64,000 nucleotides of DNA from Rhexocercosporidium sp. MPI-PUGE-AT-0058 (lineage: Eukaryota; Ascomycota; Leotiomycetes; Helotiales), in contig JAGTJL010000019.1 in the NCBI GenBank assembly GCA_020746875.1, forward strand, positions 744,001 through 808,000. Direction: 5' to 3'. This document shows, piece after piece, positions 12,587-23,736 of this stretch (its first letter is position 1; each line of letters begins with the position of its first letter). The translations under genes and the position numbers were made by a program. The notes under the pieces were generated by a model. It was not told the DNA's origin. It searched no databases and was given only the letters and a program-made list of their open reading frames with translations.

Positions 12587-13268
12587 TCAGAGCTTCTCCT
12601 CTCGTTTATAGCTCCAGTTAGTCTTCTCAAGTCTCTCATGAACGGTCATCTTCTCGTTGGAGATGTTATGTGCCCACTGCTCCAACTGGTATGCATTCTC
12701 TTCCAACTCCTCTGAGGACATTGATGCTTCGTCCTCCTCCCCGCTAAGGTGGGTGACAGTCGATCCCGGGGCTTGCACACCTTCGTGGTTTACAATGATG
12801 CTGTGCGGATTGGCGACATTTTGGCTGAGAATGGCTTCAAATTGATGGCTCGAGGTCTCAACAGCAGTATCAGCAGCCGCAATGTCGAAGTAATTGTTGA
12901 TGCTGTTTTCATCCTCGAGTTGGGACTGGGCCCAAACTAATGCATTTTTTTTGTTGGTATCGTGGGGCGTGGTTTGAATATAGCGAGCAATTGTAGTGGT
13001 GGCATCGGCAGTGCCAACAGTCGTGTTATTCTTGGTCGATGGCTGGGAGTGTGTTGCGGCGGGTTTGATGCTAACGTCAGCTACATCGGCTGCGGAGGAC
13101 TTGCTGCTAAACAGAAAACTATTAGCTGTGAACCCTTAAATATGACCTGAATCTCAGTTTAGAAAGGGAGGGAGGAGATCTGTGTATGTTGACTTACAGG
13201 TTCCGGGTCTTTTTGGCAGAGCCCATGGAATGACGAAGCTGCCTCTCTGCTGAGCCAGCCTTGATCAT
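12587..13268 (-). CDS. Orphan protein with C-terminal QLEQW...RLEK motif (paralogue of the gene at 7.7-8.2 kb)
   Basis: Exon 1 (13268-13198, starting MIKAGSAERQLRHSMGSA) joins exon 2 (13106-12587) across a 91-base GTAAGT...TTTAG intron; the total is 196 aa. The intron ends in TAGCAG, so splicing at either AG keeps the frame and adds or drops one Ser. The N-terminus is basic. The middle is Ser/Thr/Asn-rich, including ATTTIARYIQ and WAQSQLEDENSINNYFD. An acidic stretch (GEEDEASMSSEELEE) precedes the C-terminal motif shared with the paralogue, which looks amphipathic-helical. No known domain is recognised; the basic-acidic pattern would suit a nuclear or adaptor protein, but this is only an impression. 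Confidence 0.72.
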
Positions 13269-16200
13269 CTTGACGACGGATATTGACGTTGACCAACAGT
13301 GTTCTATACTACACTGAAAGGAAGGGATGAAGCGAAAGAGTTGCTGACGATGGAGAAGAGTATATTGCCAATCTATATGGTGTCAAATCGTACAACAATG
13401 TTAAGAATATACAAGTGGATTTGATTGTATTTTGTTGAAGATAGTATGAAGAGAGGGCAGGAAGACGTGAATTGAAGCGAATGACGAAAAGAAAGTAGAG
13501 AAGGCAAGAGGGAAGGTGGAAGAAAGAAGAGGAAGAGTGAAGAGTGAAGAGAGGAAGCGAAGGTGGATGTGAACATATCACAACAGTGAGGTGAGGTCGA
13601 GTGATATAAGAAAAACAATTCCAATGTAGAGGTCAGCTTTAAGCTCACATGAATTCAATGATGAGGCTCAACAATATCCAGAACCAGGGCAGCCCCTCGC
13701 ACCACATCCCAAAACGCTAAGATGCGTGCTCGTGGCCCTCTCACCGAGTCTTCGCGCTGCTCTTTGATCGACTGCCGGAGCTTTCCGACCAGAATTTGGG
13801 TACGAACGATTTTTGGCCACAAGAAACAGTAAACACCGGAGAGGTGTTGGAAAAGATATAGCCCCTTTCTCGACTACCCCGCTACCCGTTCTTCAAGTGG
13901 GAGATAATACATGGGAGGGATGGGATGGGATGGGATGGGCAACACGCACTAGGACGAATTGCTACACGGGGAAGAGTACTTCTAGGTTGTCCTAGCAAGA
14001 AGTGAGACAGGGAACGGGAGGAGGAAACGACTCGGAAGGGATCCCGAACAAAATGAATAGGGAGTGGAGAGGTGTGATACGAGCGATCTGGTTGCACCGG
14101 AGTACCAGACTGGCTTGGCTGACTCGGGCAGGGCTTCTACAGTAGGTTTACCCAAGCTTCCGCGGACGAGCTGAAAGCACCTAGACAGCACTACCGTTTT
14201 GTTTGGGATGTCAGCTACCACGTGGAAAAACAACGCCCCGAGACAATAGTGACAGCAGTGGACACTCAGCCATGTCCGCCGTTCAAGGTAAGAGCACACT
14301 AAGAATATGTCAAATGCAAACACCTGCACCAACCTGTCTCCGCTGTTCTTTGCCAAGTACTCCCTTTCTGAAGCTTCCAGGCTTGGTTGTCAACCTTAAT
14401 TCGAAAGGGTTCATGCGAGGGTCGTACTGCAAAAGCGTTTGATCGCACATTTAAGGTATTGGTAGGGGTCCCTTCTATGATCTGCTCAATTGATTGCGTC
14501 ACTAGATTCGAGACTCGATCTCCAGCCAGGCCGTAAAGAATAGCGGGACAGCATATTGAGCCCTTGTGTCTCCGCAGACTACATTTCGTTCTCAACATTT
14601 AGCATATATTTAGAAATCTTAACCTCCGGGTCGAAACATGAGGCGCAGGTATGCGCTGAAATCGAGACTGGCAATTGACTAATATCTTAGTTCACTTGAG
14701 CCACAAGTAAACATCGCGGCATGCGGATACATCTTGGAATGGACATGGCTGTCAATGAGCTCTTACATGTCTTCCCTGAAAGACCGATGTAATGTTCAAA
14801 GCCATCGAGACAGGTAGACGAAACACTTACCGTTTCAAGCTACTAGCTGAGCTTGCCACGCCTTTCTTAGATCGGTATTCCAACTACCAGGTCCTCGATT
14901 ACCTGGTGATTCTTCGTCGTGAAGGGCCGATCTCTCCCTAGCCACCCCTGTCTCACTCAACCAGATGCGCGTATTGCCAAGGTGAAGTCTGGCCAGAACG
15001 ATATCGCGGAAAGTCAAGGACAGTTAAAAAACATTGCTTGGCCGAACGAGCGCCCCTGAGGATCGATCACCGGTTTATCTCATCAACAGCTTCCAGGAAC
15101 CTCTAAAGTTTGAGATTGATCCACCCCAAGTAGCGCCATGCATGCTCGACATCCCAAATATTGCAGACAGCCTGGCACTAGCTCTTCTGACAGTCTTAGC
15201 TTCAAGCATACTTTCTACTTACGGGTTAGGCTTAGCCGATAGCCACCAGCTTATTTTTGAGAACAAAATTCAGGGGTGGAGGAAGGTATGGTTTTCCGTA
15301 CCGTGGTAAGTGTTGCCCCTTGTCTTCAGAGCTAAAACAAGATTGTAACTTGAGAAAATCAGTGCGGGCTACGGACACCGCTCTGTTGAATCAAGAAGTA
15401 TACCCCCGGAGTCGACCAGGGACAATACTTCGCCTGTACCTCCATAGTCCTACACATTGGTCTAAAGTGGACCCTTCAATACGCTGCCTCATACTAGCAG
15501 TACTGTTGGCAGAAAATAATCATGGCCTCAATGAGAAACATACTCAGAATCCCTTTGTCAAGCAAAATAAACCTGCCTGATAGCGTTAGTGAAATTCTAT
15601 ACCTGCTCTGGTGTTGGGAGTCCCCAAGTGACAAGCTTCCAGAAGTTCCAACCGTTTTTGCGTCTTGTAGATTCAGCTTATCGAAAGGCTCCAGAGACTT
15701 ATAGTCTACTAGCCTCCGGACGTAAGATGTCGAATCTGCATGTCGTGAAGTGCCTCATGTTTCCGTATCTCGTTTTTGTATCGACGCTGCGTCAAGAGCG
15801 AACCACAGGACATCTGCTATTTCAAGCCTCTGGAAATAACCAAGAGCTCACGGTGGTAGTTATATCATTAGGATATTGCACGATGACTTCTTAACGGAGA
15901 ATTAATACATTAACCCGAACACATATAAATGGCCAATCTATGGAGCTCGAGTCTTTTCACGAAAGTTCTTCTAGACCACGACGGAAGTTTCTGGCACATG
16001 CAAATATTGGTTCCTGAAACGTACGCCTCCGCTGGGATGTGAGCTTTCGCAGTCAGCTACGAAGAGTGGGACTAGGGTCTAAGTCCCTGGGCCAGTATCC
16101 AAGTAGTCTCAATCTTCGAGAAATCGGCTGAAGAAAGGAAATTGTGCACATATAGACCCACGGTCAGACTTAATGTAAGATTTGTTGCTGAACAAAGCGC

Positions 16201-18420
16201 CCAAGTTCAAAATCTAAGGAATGTTTAGAGCTAGATACTCCAAATTTTCTGCTGAACCTAGTGGGCCATCAGCCGTGATCCTCTCTGGGGTGGTACAGCG
16301 GAGTGGGTAGAACCCTGTTCAGAAAGTAAGGCGCGTATAGTTTCCGCAGTTTCTCAACGGCTCTTGTATTTCAGCCTCTTTCGAGTCATCAGCATCCCGA
16401 AGCGGAGTTATTACAATGGGAAATTGATTGATTACTAGATTTGGTCATCGGGAGCCGGTTGATGAATTGTTTCTGCCCAAGCGCATCCCTTGATTCTGTT
16501 AGCTCGCCCTTCTTTGCTGTAAGATGCCCCCTGCCCTCCAAGAAGGAACGGAAAATCCTCCCGAAGGATTGCTATTAGGCAACGTTTTTGTTTTTGGTGC
16601 CTGCATAAGTCTATTTATGTTGAGTATTAAGCGAGCCAATGCCTTCGTGCAACATCAATCTGCCAGTTGGATCTGGCAGAGCAGGACCAGCCATGGCAAA
16701 CTATCGGAAGATTAATAAAAGTTGTTCAGTATATTCTCCGGCCAGCTGGTTAGTCTAATTCCAGCGAGTGCCGAAGCGTCAATTTTCAGTCTCCATAAGT
16801 CCTGACGTGTAGCGATCAACCAAGATCGGGGAGGGACCTGACGGAGAAACCCGTCTGGTCAAGCCTCGGGAGATCAGCTCGAACAAGATCACGATATAGC
16901 AAGGAATTCCGAGTCCATTAGTGGCGATCTATCCAGATGCTTCTTCAGGCTACGGCCAGACCAAGGCTTCTATTCTCCGACACGATCTGTTCCGGCAGTT
17001 CGGGCCAGGTTCGTGCGGCCGTAGAAGTTTTCTAGCCTAGGAGGAATAAGACTCGAGATAGAATAGACAGAAGCGCTGCAAGGATTCAAAAATCAATTAG
17101 TCTAGCGTGACCCCTGCCTCGAGAGCTTGCGTCAAACTGTGACAAGCTGCCATAGAACTCAGAAAATTCACATCGTTGTGCTGTTCCCTGTATGACTTTA
17201 GATAAGTAGAGGTTCCTGCTCCTCGTTCCAAATTCGACCGTTGCCTTTGGAAGGAGATAGTGTTCCTAATGTTTGGCCGCCTTTTCTTTTAATAAATGAT
17301 TGAATTTTGGCTCCCGCAGAACACCTTATTAATATGTCAAAACCCTCGCTCCGAACAGACTTTAGCTGGGAGACTCTAACTAAGTCTCATCATCCTAGTG
17401 ATCAGCCCTCGTGCACACCGGCTCGCACGGAGAGTGCCGCAGAGCAGAATCGTCAGGTCCGTGCCTGTACGGGCAAGAAACATGGCTGATTCTGGCACGC
17501 GCGAAACACGGAAAGAAAATCCCCAAACTTCTATTTTCACGAATTACTATAGATTAAATCTATTTCTATCTTTTGTAAATCAATTACAACTGTTTAACTG
17601 CTAATTTTTATCGTTTTTCTTTCGAAAGTATCCAAAAAGTATCCAAAAAGTTATAATACTTTCAAGTTAAAGCATCTCGCCAAGGCCCGCCTGGCCTTCC
17701 CCCTTCCTTTCTCAACCACTTAGAACAGAGTGATTTCACTTCCAGCCTAAACCATTTCAAGAGACCTATGATAGCTAACCTCTAGGATTGCACGATCAGA
17801 TGCCTGGGATTTCGAGGATGTCCTGCGCTTAGGGCAGGCCAGCGGTTATTCAACCTCTCCAGCCTATCAGGTCAGTTTTGCACCGGTCGCTTGTCTCCTT
17901 TTGGTCAGAGAATCGCGCGACAACAACGTCCTCGCTACCGACACTACAGCCATTGGTCAACAAAGGAGAGCAAGCCAACAGCTAGTTCTGATATAGAAGG
18001 ATAGCAAGTTTCAACTGCGGCCGGCTCACCTTATGATAACTTCTTCTGTCGTTTATCTGCACGTTCTGATAGGACGAACGATATCCATAACAACATCTCA
18101 GACAGCGATTTGGGGGTAAAGCTTTGTTCTTACCTTGTATCCTCCGTCTTGCATTATTCTAAGCCCCGACTTATCATGCCACATGCAAGTCTAACCCTGG
18201 CCAGGCGTACGCGCAATCTTGTACAGGTTTGTTGGCGGCGAAGAGATAAAGGAGGGCAGAGTCGCTGATCGTGGGCAAACGTTATAGTGAACATGCCGTC
18301 CTGCCCCCGAGTCTACTTTTCTTTCTCAATTTCTTCGAGAGTAACCCTGGATAGAAATGTGTGTCTAGAATCAAACCCCCTTTGCATCTGTTGGGAGTCC
18401 CCGGCCTCGCGCCAGCAACA
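13269..18420. other. 5-kb gene-poor stretch
   Basis: Directly upstream of 13268 lies a purine-rich tract (13440-13570). At 13917-13940 there is a short GGGAT pentamer run, and at 17625-17650 an 11-base unit (GTATCCAAAAA) is duplicated in an AT-rich patch. No frame longer than about 110 codons shows protein-like composition, and I recognise no transposase, reverse transcriptase or HET domain. It may be decayed repeat sequence, but I cannot show this. Confidence 0.45.
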
Positions 18421-19879
18421 ATGTATCGAACAATATCTCCGTCGAGGCAGATATTGCACACCTTAAGCCTCCCAGCCTCTATACTGGCCACAAAACTTCT
18501 TCGAATCTCCGCTCTTACGATAAGTGTTTTATTCGCCTTGTTCACCTTCCTCCCAAGACAGGAGCTAGGTTCCGAAGAGTTGTTTCCGCAAAGCCAATGC
18601 CCTGACAACGAGATCGCACATAGCATTGTCATCGCAGTCAAGACCGGTGCATCAGAAGCATCAGAAAAGATACCAACACTGATGCAAACATCGCTACGGT
18701 GCGCCAAGAACGTTTTCTTCTTCTCGGACCTAGAACAAGATATTGGACCTTATCATCTCCATGACGCTTTAGTTGACATATCCCCCGAGGTCAAAAAGCT
18801 CGACGGTGCTTTTGAATTTTACCGACTGCAGCAGGAAGCATGGCGAAGAGATGGGAATGTCAACGCTACGAAAGGGATGAAAGATCCAAATTCTCAGAAC
18901 GACCTTGCAGCTTGGACGCTTGACAAGTACAAGAATACGCACATCTTGGAGAAGGTTTGGGAGCTTGCGCCCAACAAGGAATGGTACATTGTCATCGACG
19001 CCGACACCTACGTCGTCTGGTCTAATCTGCTTGGCTGGCTGCCATCATTGGACTCGGCCAAGAAGATGTTCATTGGATCTGTAGCGTTCATTGGAAGTAC
19101 TGGCTTCGCACATGGGGGAAGCGGCACCGTCTTCTCTAGGAGCCTCATGTACGACTACGCTGTTACGCACAATGGAACTGCCGCACGTGTGGACTCCAAG
19201 ATACGCAATTCGTGCTGTGGGGATGTCATGGTTAGCGAGGCGCTGAAAGAGTACGGAAACGACCTCATCAATATCCAACCAGAGTTCAGTGGGCAGAAAC
19301 CAGGTACGATACCATATTACACGGACTACTGGTGTCAAACCAGCATCACAATGCATCACTACAATGACGGAGACATGAAAGCTTTTCATCGCTTTGAAAG
19401 CAGTCGAGAAAACAAATCTGTGCGTATTCCATCAATGTGAGATTAGACAGGCAAATCACACATCCAGCTGACGTATCTTCCCACCCTAGATACCTCTGAC
19501 ATGGGCAGAGATATTTGGAAGGCTAGTGAAGGATCAACTGCAATCCATGCCGGCCATGCAAGAGGATTGGAATAATTACTCCTCCGAGGTGGATGTTGGA
19601 TCTGGTATCCTCTATGAGGGGGTGAAGAAAAGCACGGCGCAGAGTTTTAAGGAGTGTGCCGCTACATGTGAGGCGAGTGGTGAGTGTAGACAATACGCCT
19701 TTGACGGCGAGGCTTGCTATTGGGGAAAGGCAATCCGTCTCGGTGAGAGGACGATGCCAAAAGATGGCAAACGTTGGCGGAGTGGCTGGAATCAGACTAG
19801 GATGGCGGATTGGATTTCGAAGCAGCCAAAGTGTGATGATGTAGAATTCCCAGATTGGCGCCAAAGTAAACACTACTAG
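18421..19879 (+). CDS. Type II membrane glycosyltransferase-like protein with C-terminal PAN/Apple-like region
   Basis: Exon 1 (18421-19419) and exon 2 (19490-19879) join in phase 0 across a 70-base GTGCGT...CCCTAG intron, giving 462 aa. Residues 19-43 form a signal anchor (ILATKLLRISALTISVLFALF) and the rest would lie in the Golgi lumen. The catalytic body has the metal-binding DxD in YIVIDADTYV (near residues 193-195) and the beta3-GT-like segment CCGDVMVSEAL. The C-terminal exon has a Cys-containing SFKECAATCEASGECRQYAF segment, as in PAN/Apple-type modules often found at the end of fungal GT31-like proteins. Donor sugar and acceptor are unknown. A GTG-initiated extension upstream lacks an ATG, so 18421 is the start. 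Confidence 0.85.
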
Positions 19880-20458
19880 ATAATGAGAACCATGTTCATT
19901 TGAGCATCTGTAGTTGATGAAGTTTAGAATACTTCGACTAAGTCCAAATAATATCGGGGCAAAGCAGACTTTTGCTGTTGTTAATATTCTGGGCGCGAGA
20001 TGAGTTTGAGGGAGGAATCCTGACTCTGAGCTGCACAGATCCTCATCACGTATAAGATGTATAGGAATAGGAACCAGGAGGGCACAAATTCAGATTTCTA
20101 GTTCCGAGACTCGTCCCTATCGCAGGGCATAGTTACAAAACCTGCGGTCGACATAGAAACCTTTGCATGCCGATTTATCCGCACTTTTGCCTCTGAGACT
20201 TGCGGTACTCTTTGACATGATCTTCGCAAACCTTGGCATCATATCCCACACACTGGAGCTACTCGTAGAAAAAGTCGACAGAGGCTTTCTGATGTGGGAT
20301 TGATGAAAAGAGCTTGGTCAAATTGGGCTTAGAGAACTTTTCGTTCAGGTCTCTTTGGGGAAGAGCCAGAGTCCCTAAAAGAGCATGTGTTCGATGACAG
20401 TGGACATACGCATAGCATGGTAGAGTATATATGGGGTCTGGGTTATTTCAGGGAGATG
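19880..20458. other. Intergenic between a convergent pair
   Basis: 3' flank of the glycosyltransferase-like gene and of the pseudogene on the other strand. No coding signal seen. Confidence 0.5.
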
Positions 20459-21630
20459 TTACTCAACCGACAAGTAAACAAGATTGACCAAAGGCTGACG
20501 TCCTTGGTGTCGACGCCCCCTTCTGGCTGGCGATGGTGAACTTATGAGCACGTCAAAAATATGATACATAGACAAAATGAAGAGAACATCAGGACTTACG
20601 CATCATAGGTGTCAGCCTCACTAGCTGCTCTCTTCAGAGTCACCGGAACAGGAGGAACCTCCTCCAAGTCTCCTACATAAGCAGGTCTCTGCGGAATGAT
20701 GCCTCTCCGGTCTTCGTTAACTCCAAGATCAGACCCACTGCTCGTTTTACTGAAAGCAGAGAAGCTTGGCTCGGGCTCACCGGTGATGGTGGGTTGGTCC
20801 CTGCGTAGATATTCAAATGGCTCTTGTTCTGGCGAAGTCCTTCCACCATGAAGCTCTGGTTCAGAGTCCCAACTGGCCTCTATAACTTGAGATCGAGGTA
20901 GAGATGTGATCTCGCTACGGTCTTGGGTGCAAGGATCTTTTATGACCAGACTCCTCGTTCTCTAATTTGACAGCCAGCATTTCTGGTCCATCATCGATGA
21001 CTATTACTTGCGGTCTTGGCAAATTCTTTTGAAGCATACTCAGGTGTTGGGTGTGGACATCAAGCACCTGCTGAAAATGAGCACGCTCGGACTCTTGCTG
21101 CTGGCGTAGCTCTACTAACTGTGCTTACATTTCATCCAGACCAGCAGCAGGTTGCGGTTTGTGAGGACGTCCGCTGTCTCTTTTTGGTACTGGTACTTCC
21201 ACATGAGGGGATATGGGGGCGTGAGTGGGATCAAGCCCTTCATCATCGTCTACTTTTTGAAGGCCCAGGTTTAGGTCTCTTGCTGCTCGCTCCCGTTGAC
21301 GGACCGAGATCTGAGAAGGGCTTCCGTTTCCTTGCTCCTCCTGAACTTCTCTTGAGTTGTTAGTCCATAAAGTCACATGGTGACATTGCCTTACTTGTGA
21401 TATTGACCCAATGAGTGGCCATTTCTCATTAATCCACTGCCGCGAGACATTTGGGGTTGGTTGGAGGAGAATTCCTCAGGAGACTCCATAGCAAATAGTT
21501 GTTCTGAGGACAGGTTGATTGTGAGGAACCTTGTACGGTTCCAGCCCACTCAGAGATGAGCGAACAGCTCTTGCTTGGAATTCATATCGAACGTTGCAAA
21601 TGCATCTTGTGACATCCTATAACTTGTCAT
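20459..21630 (-). pseudogene. Decayed orphan gene with two nonsense codons and one frameshift
   Basis: Reading minus from an ATG at 21630 (MTSYRMSQDAFATFDMNSK) gives a protein-like frame interrupted by TGA at 21552-21550, where CGA would give FAHLRVGWNRT. The frame passes in phase through a 44-base GTAAGG...CTCAAG intron (21394-21351) and is interrupted again by TAA at 21127-21125, between LDEM and AQLVELRQQQ. It continues as AHFQQVLDVHTQHLSML until an A-run (20941-20938), where one extra base shifts frame. Removing that base from consideration, the coding pattern resumes as DRSEITSLPRSQVIEAS...PPVPVTLKRAASEAD, ending at a GTAAGT donor near 20600; a last exon to a stop at 20459 is possible. 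The composition is polar with a Gln-rich helix. Both stops could be C-to-T changes. Family unknown. Confidence 0.7.
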
Positions 21631-21825
21631 GGGAAGTCCTAGTATCAAGGACAACAAATATAAGTATAGCACAGAGCTTATTCGAAAAACGGGACATCGT
21701 CACGGCACGGGCCGCCAGTTCGCGAAGGCGCGTCAAACCAAAAGCTCCTTGCAACATCTAAACCTCCCACACCATGTTTGCGTGCACCACATCCTCAAAT
21801 CACCAATGATACTTAGCCATATGCA

Positions 21826-22794
21826 ATGCCTATCTGCATCGAATGCCGCTTTCCCGTCAAGACCTTGTACACCGAATACTCCGGGGCAGATGACAAGTCC
21901 AGCGGCCAAGGAGTGCGCCTTACAGTCTGCAAGAACTGCGGGCGGTTCTGCGATAAATACGTGGAACATGATAATGTGGTTCTCTTCATAGATCTTGTTT
22001 TGATTAAGCCGCAAGTATGTAACTCTGCCTGGGGCTGGCGCTGGGAATAATGCTGATTGCTGAAGGTATATCGGCATTTACTGCACAATACTTTGATGCG
22101 CGAACATGATCAGTTTGATGTACGTCTAGCTCTTCTTCTTGGTCCAGAATTCAAGTAGCTAACAGTAACACAGCCTTCCATCATCCGCCTCGGGATCCTC
22201 CTCCTGCTCTTCGACGTCTATCTCACATGGGCACGCATCGAGAAGCAAACCTCCTCTACCCCTCCTACAACCGACAATAACTTCCTCCGCCTCGCCCAAC
22301 AACCCATAGTCTTCCAATACGTATTCTTCCTCATCCTCTGCGCCTTATCTACTCTCGCCTTTCACATGTCGATCCGTTTCCTCACCTCGTCACCTCTCTC
22401 GCCTCTTGTGCTCTTAGGTTTCATCCCACGTTACTCGCGGCCGAATTCAGTTAGCACTGCGTTATTGGTTTCCTCGTCTACGAAGCTCTTTCCAATATTA
22501 ATGGTTATCTGGGAATACGACGTTCCGGCAGCTGCGAGATCTTTGGGATGGGCTGTCGTTGCGAACAATGTGGAAGCATTGAAGATCTTGTTGGATTGTG
22601 GCTATGGTACTTCAGCGATCTTGGCTACGGTGGGAGCGATTAGTAGATGGATGGTTGGAAGGGGTATCTTGTGGGTGGTTGGATTGGATGGGGTCGATAC
22701 AGTTGGGGATTCAGGAGTTGCAGCTGATGGAAAGGCGCTATGGGCTTTGATTGAGTTGGGGAGGGAATGGGGTGGTAGGTTGGGGCTTGGGTAG
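21826..22794 (+). CDS. ARV1: ARV1 family ER lipid/sterol homeostasis protein
   Basis: Three exons (21826-22014, 22066-22119, 22174-22794) join in phase 0 to give 287 aa. The N-terminal Arv1 homology domain is intact: a zinc ribbon with CIEC at residues 4-7 and CKNC further on, followed by GRFCDKYVEHDNVVLFIDLV and VYRHLLHNTLM. The rest holds several membrane segments, for example IIRLGILLLLFDVYL, VFQYVFFLILCALSTLAF and a hydrophobic stretch after NNVEALKILL. Arv1 proteins sit in the ER/Golgi membrane and are needed for sterol distribution and GPI-anchor or sphingolipid metabolism. The gene converges on VMA9, with 292 bases between stop codons. Confidence 0.95.
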
Positions 22795-23086
22795 TACGAA
22801 ATCTCACTGACATTTGTGCTTGACGTCTCTTGTCCTGAAATCGTCCTGTGATATGAGATAAATGTGGTGTGGTATGGAATACCAGCTCCCTCCGCTTTCC
22901 ATCCTATACGATCTCTTCACTTCTATGCCTCGCAGGCATCCTCAAGTCGGCAGGCCAAAAGTTTCCTATTCCGTATCGATATACACGACTTGTAAAAGCC
23001 CAAGCTATAATCCCGTATCCTCAACGCCAATTTGTACATCCATACACCTCTCTTCTAACACGTCCCGTAAGCCGTCATCCTCCCCA

Positions 23087-23548
23087 TCAACCCTTCACTG
23101 TATGATTTCTCAGACCCGAAGCTCGCGGTTCGATGAGTGGATGCCATTGCGCTAGAAACGTAATTGCTATAAAGTCATGCCATTAGTAAAATGCGTGCGC
23201 TGATCGAATTTATAGGGAAAGAGAATGTTACATACCCCACATGATGTAGCAGCTTGCGAACGAAAGAATCAGAGAGCTTCGCCAGATTCTGCCAAATCGT
23301 TAGCCACAGCTCCAACACCTTCCAGGCAATAAAGTAATTCGAGAGCCAGGCGTTTCCAGTAGGAGTGCGTACGTTTGTGTCTCTCCTTTAGGTGCGAGGA
23401 ACCATCCTGCGACGCAGGCAAGGGCAACTACCACGAAGCCGATGACGATGCTCCAGCTAGATAGACATTGATCATTAGCAAGGGTGCTTTCAAAGAACCA
23501 TTCGGCAGATTCTGAAGAGCTTCGAGCCTCTGCTTACCCGTTTGCCAT
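23087..23548 (-). CDS. VMA9: V-type proton ATPase subunit e (V0 sector)
   Basis: A 75-aa protein encoded by four small exons: 23548-23538 (only 11 bases, M-A-N-G), 23456-23373, 23288-23236 and 23166-23087. All three introns have GT-AG ends and phases that agree. The product has two hydrophobic helices: residues 5-23 (WSIVIGFVVVALACVAGWFL, followed by the family-typical APK) and IWRSSLILSFASCYIMWAIT. It ends with FLAQWHPLIEPR, which matches the conserved end of subunit e. Subunit e is a small V0 component needed for assembly and proton pumping at the vacuole. Its length is close to that of the yeast protein. The exons are too short to show as a long open frame. It lies convergent to ARV1. Confidence 0.93.
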
Positions 23549-23736
23549 GTTGTAGAGTTCGTTGAGCTTAGTGTGGCAGCTTCAAGATACTGTCTCCGTC
23601 GTTTGGGTATCTGTTCCAGGCACATCAAGCTTAGCTTCGCTTATGTAATCACCAAGATTTCCTGACTTCTCTCTCAGGTCTGAAATGCAAGTTCATCGTT
23701 AAATGCTCAACTGTCTTTAAATTGCTATGGTCGAAG

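Noticed and set aside
17300..17660. AT-rich patch with a duplicated 11-base unit, considered as transposon terminus
   Set aside because: No matching inverted copy or target-site duplication was found by eye within the window.
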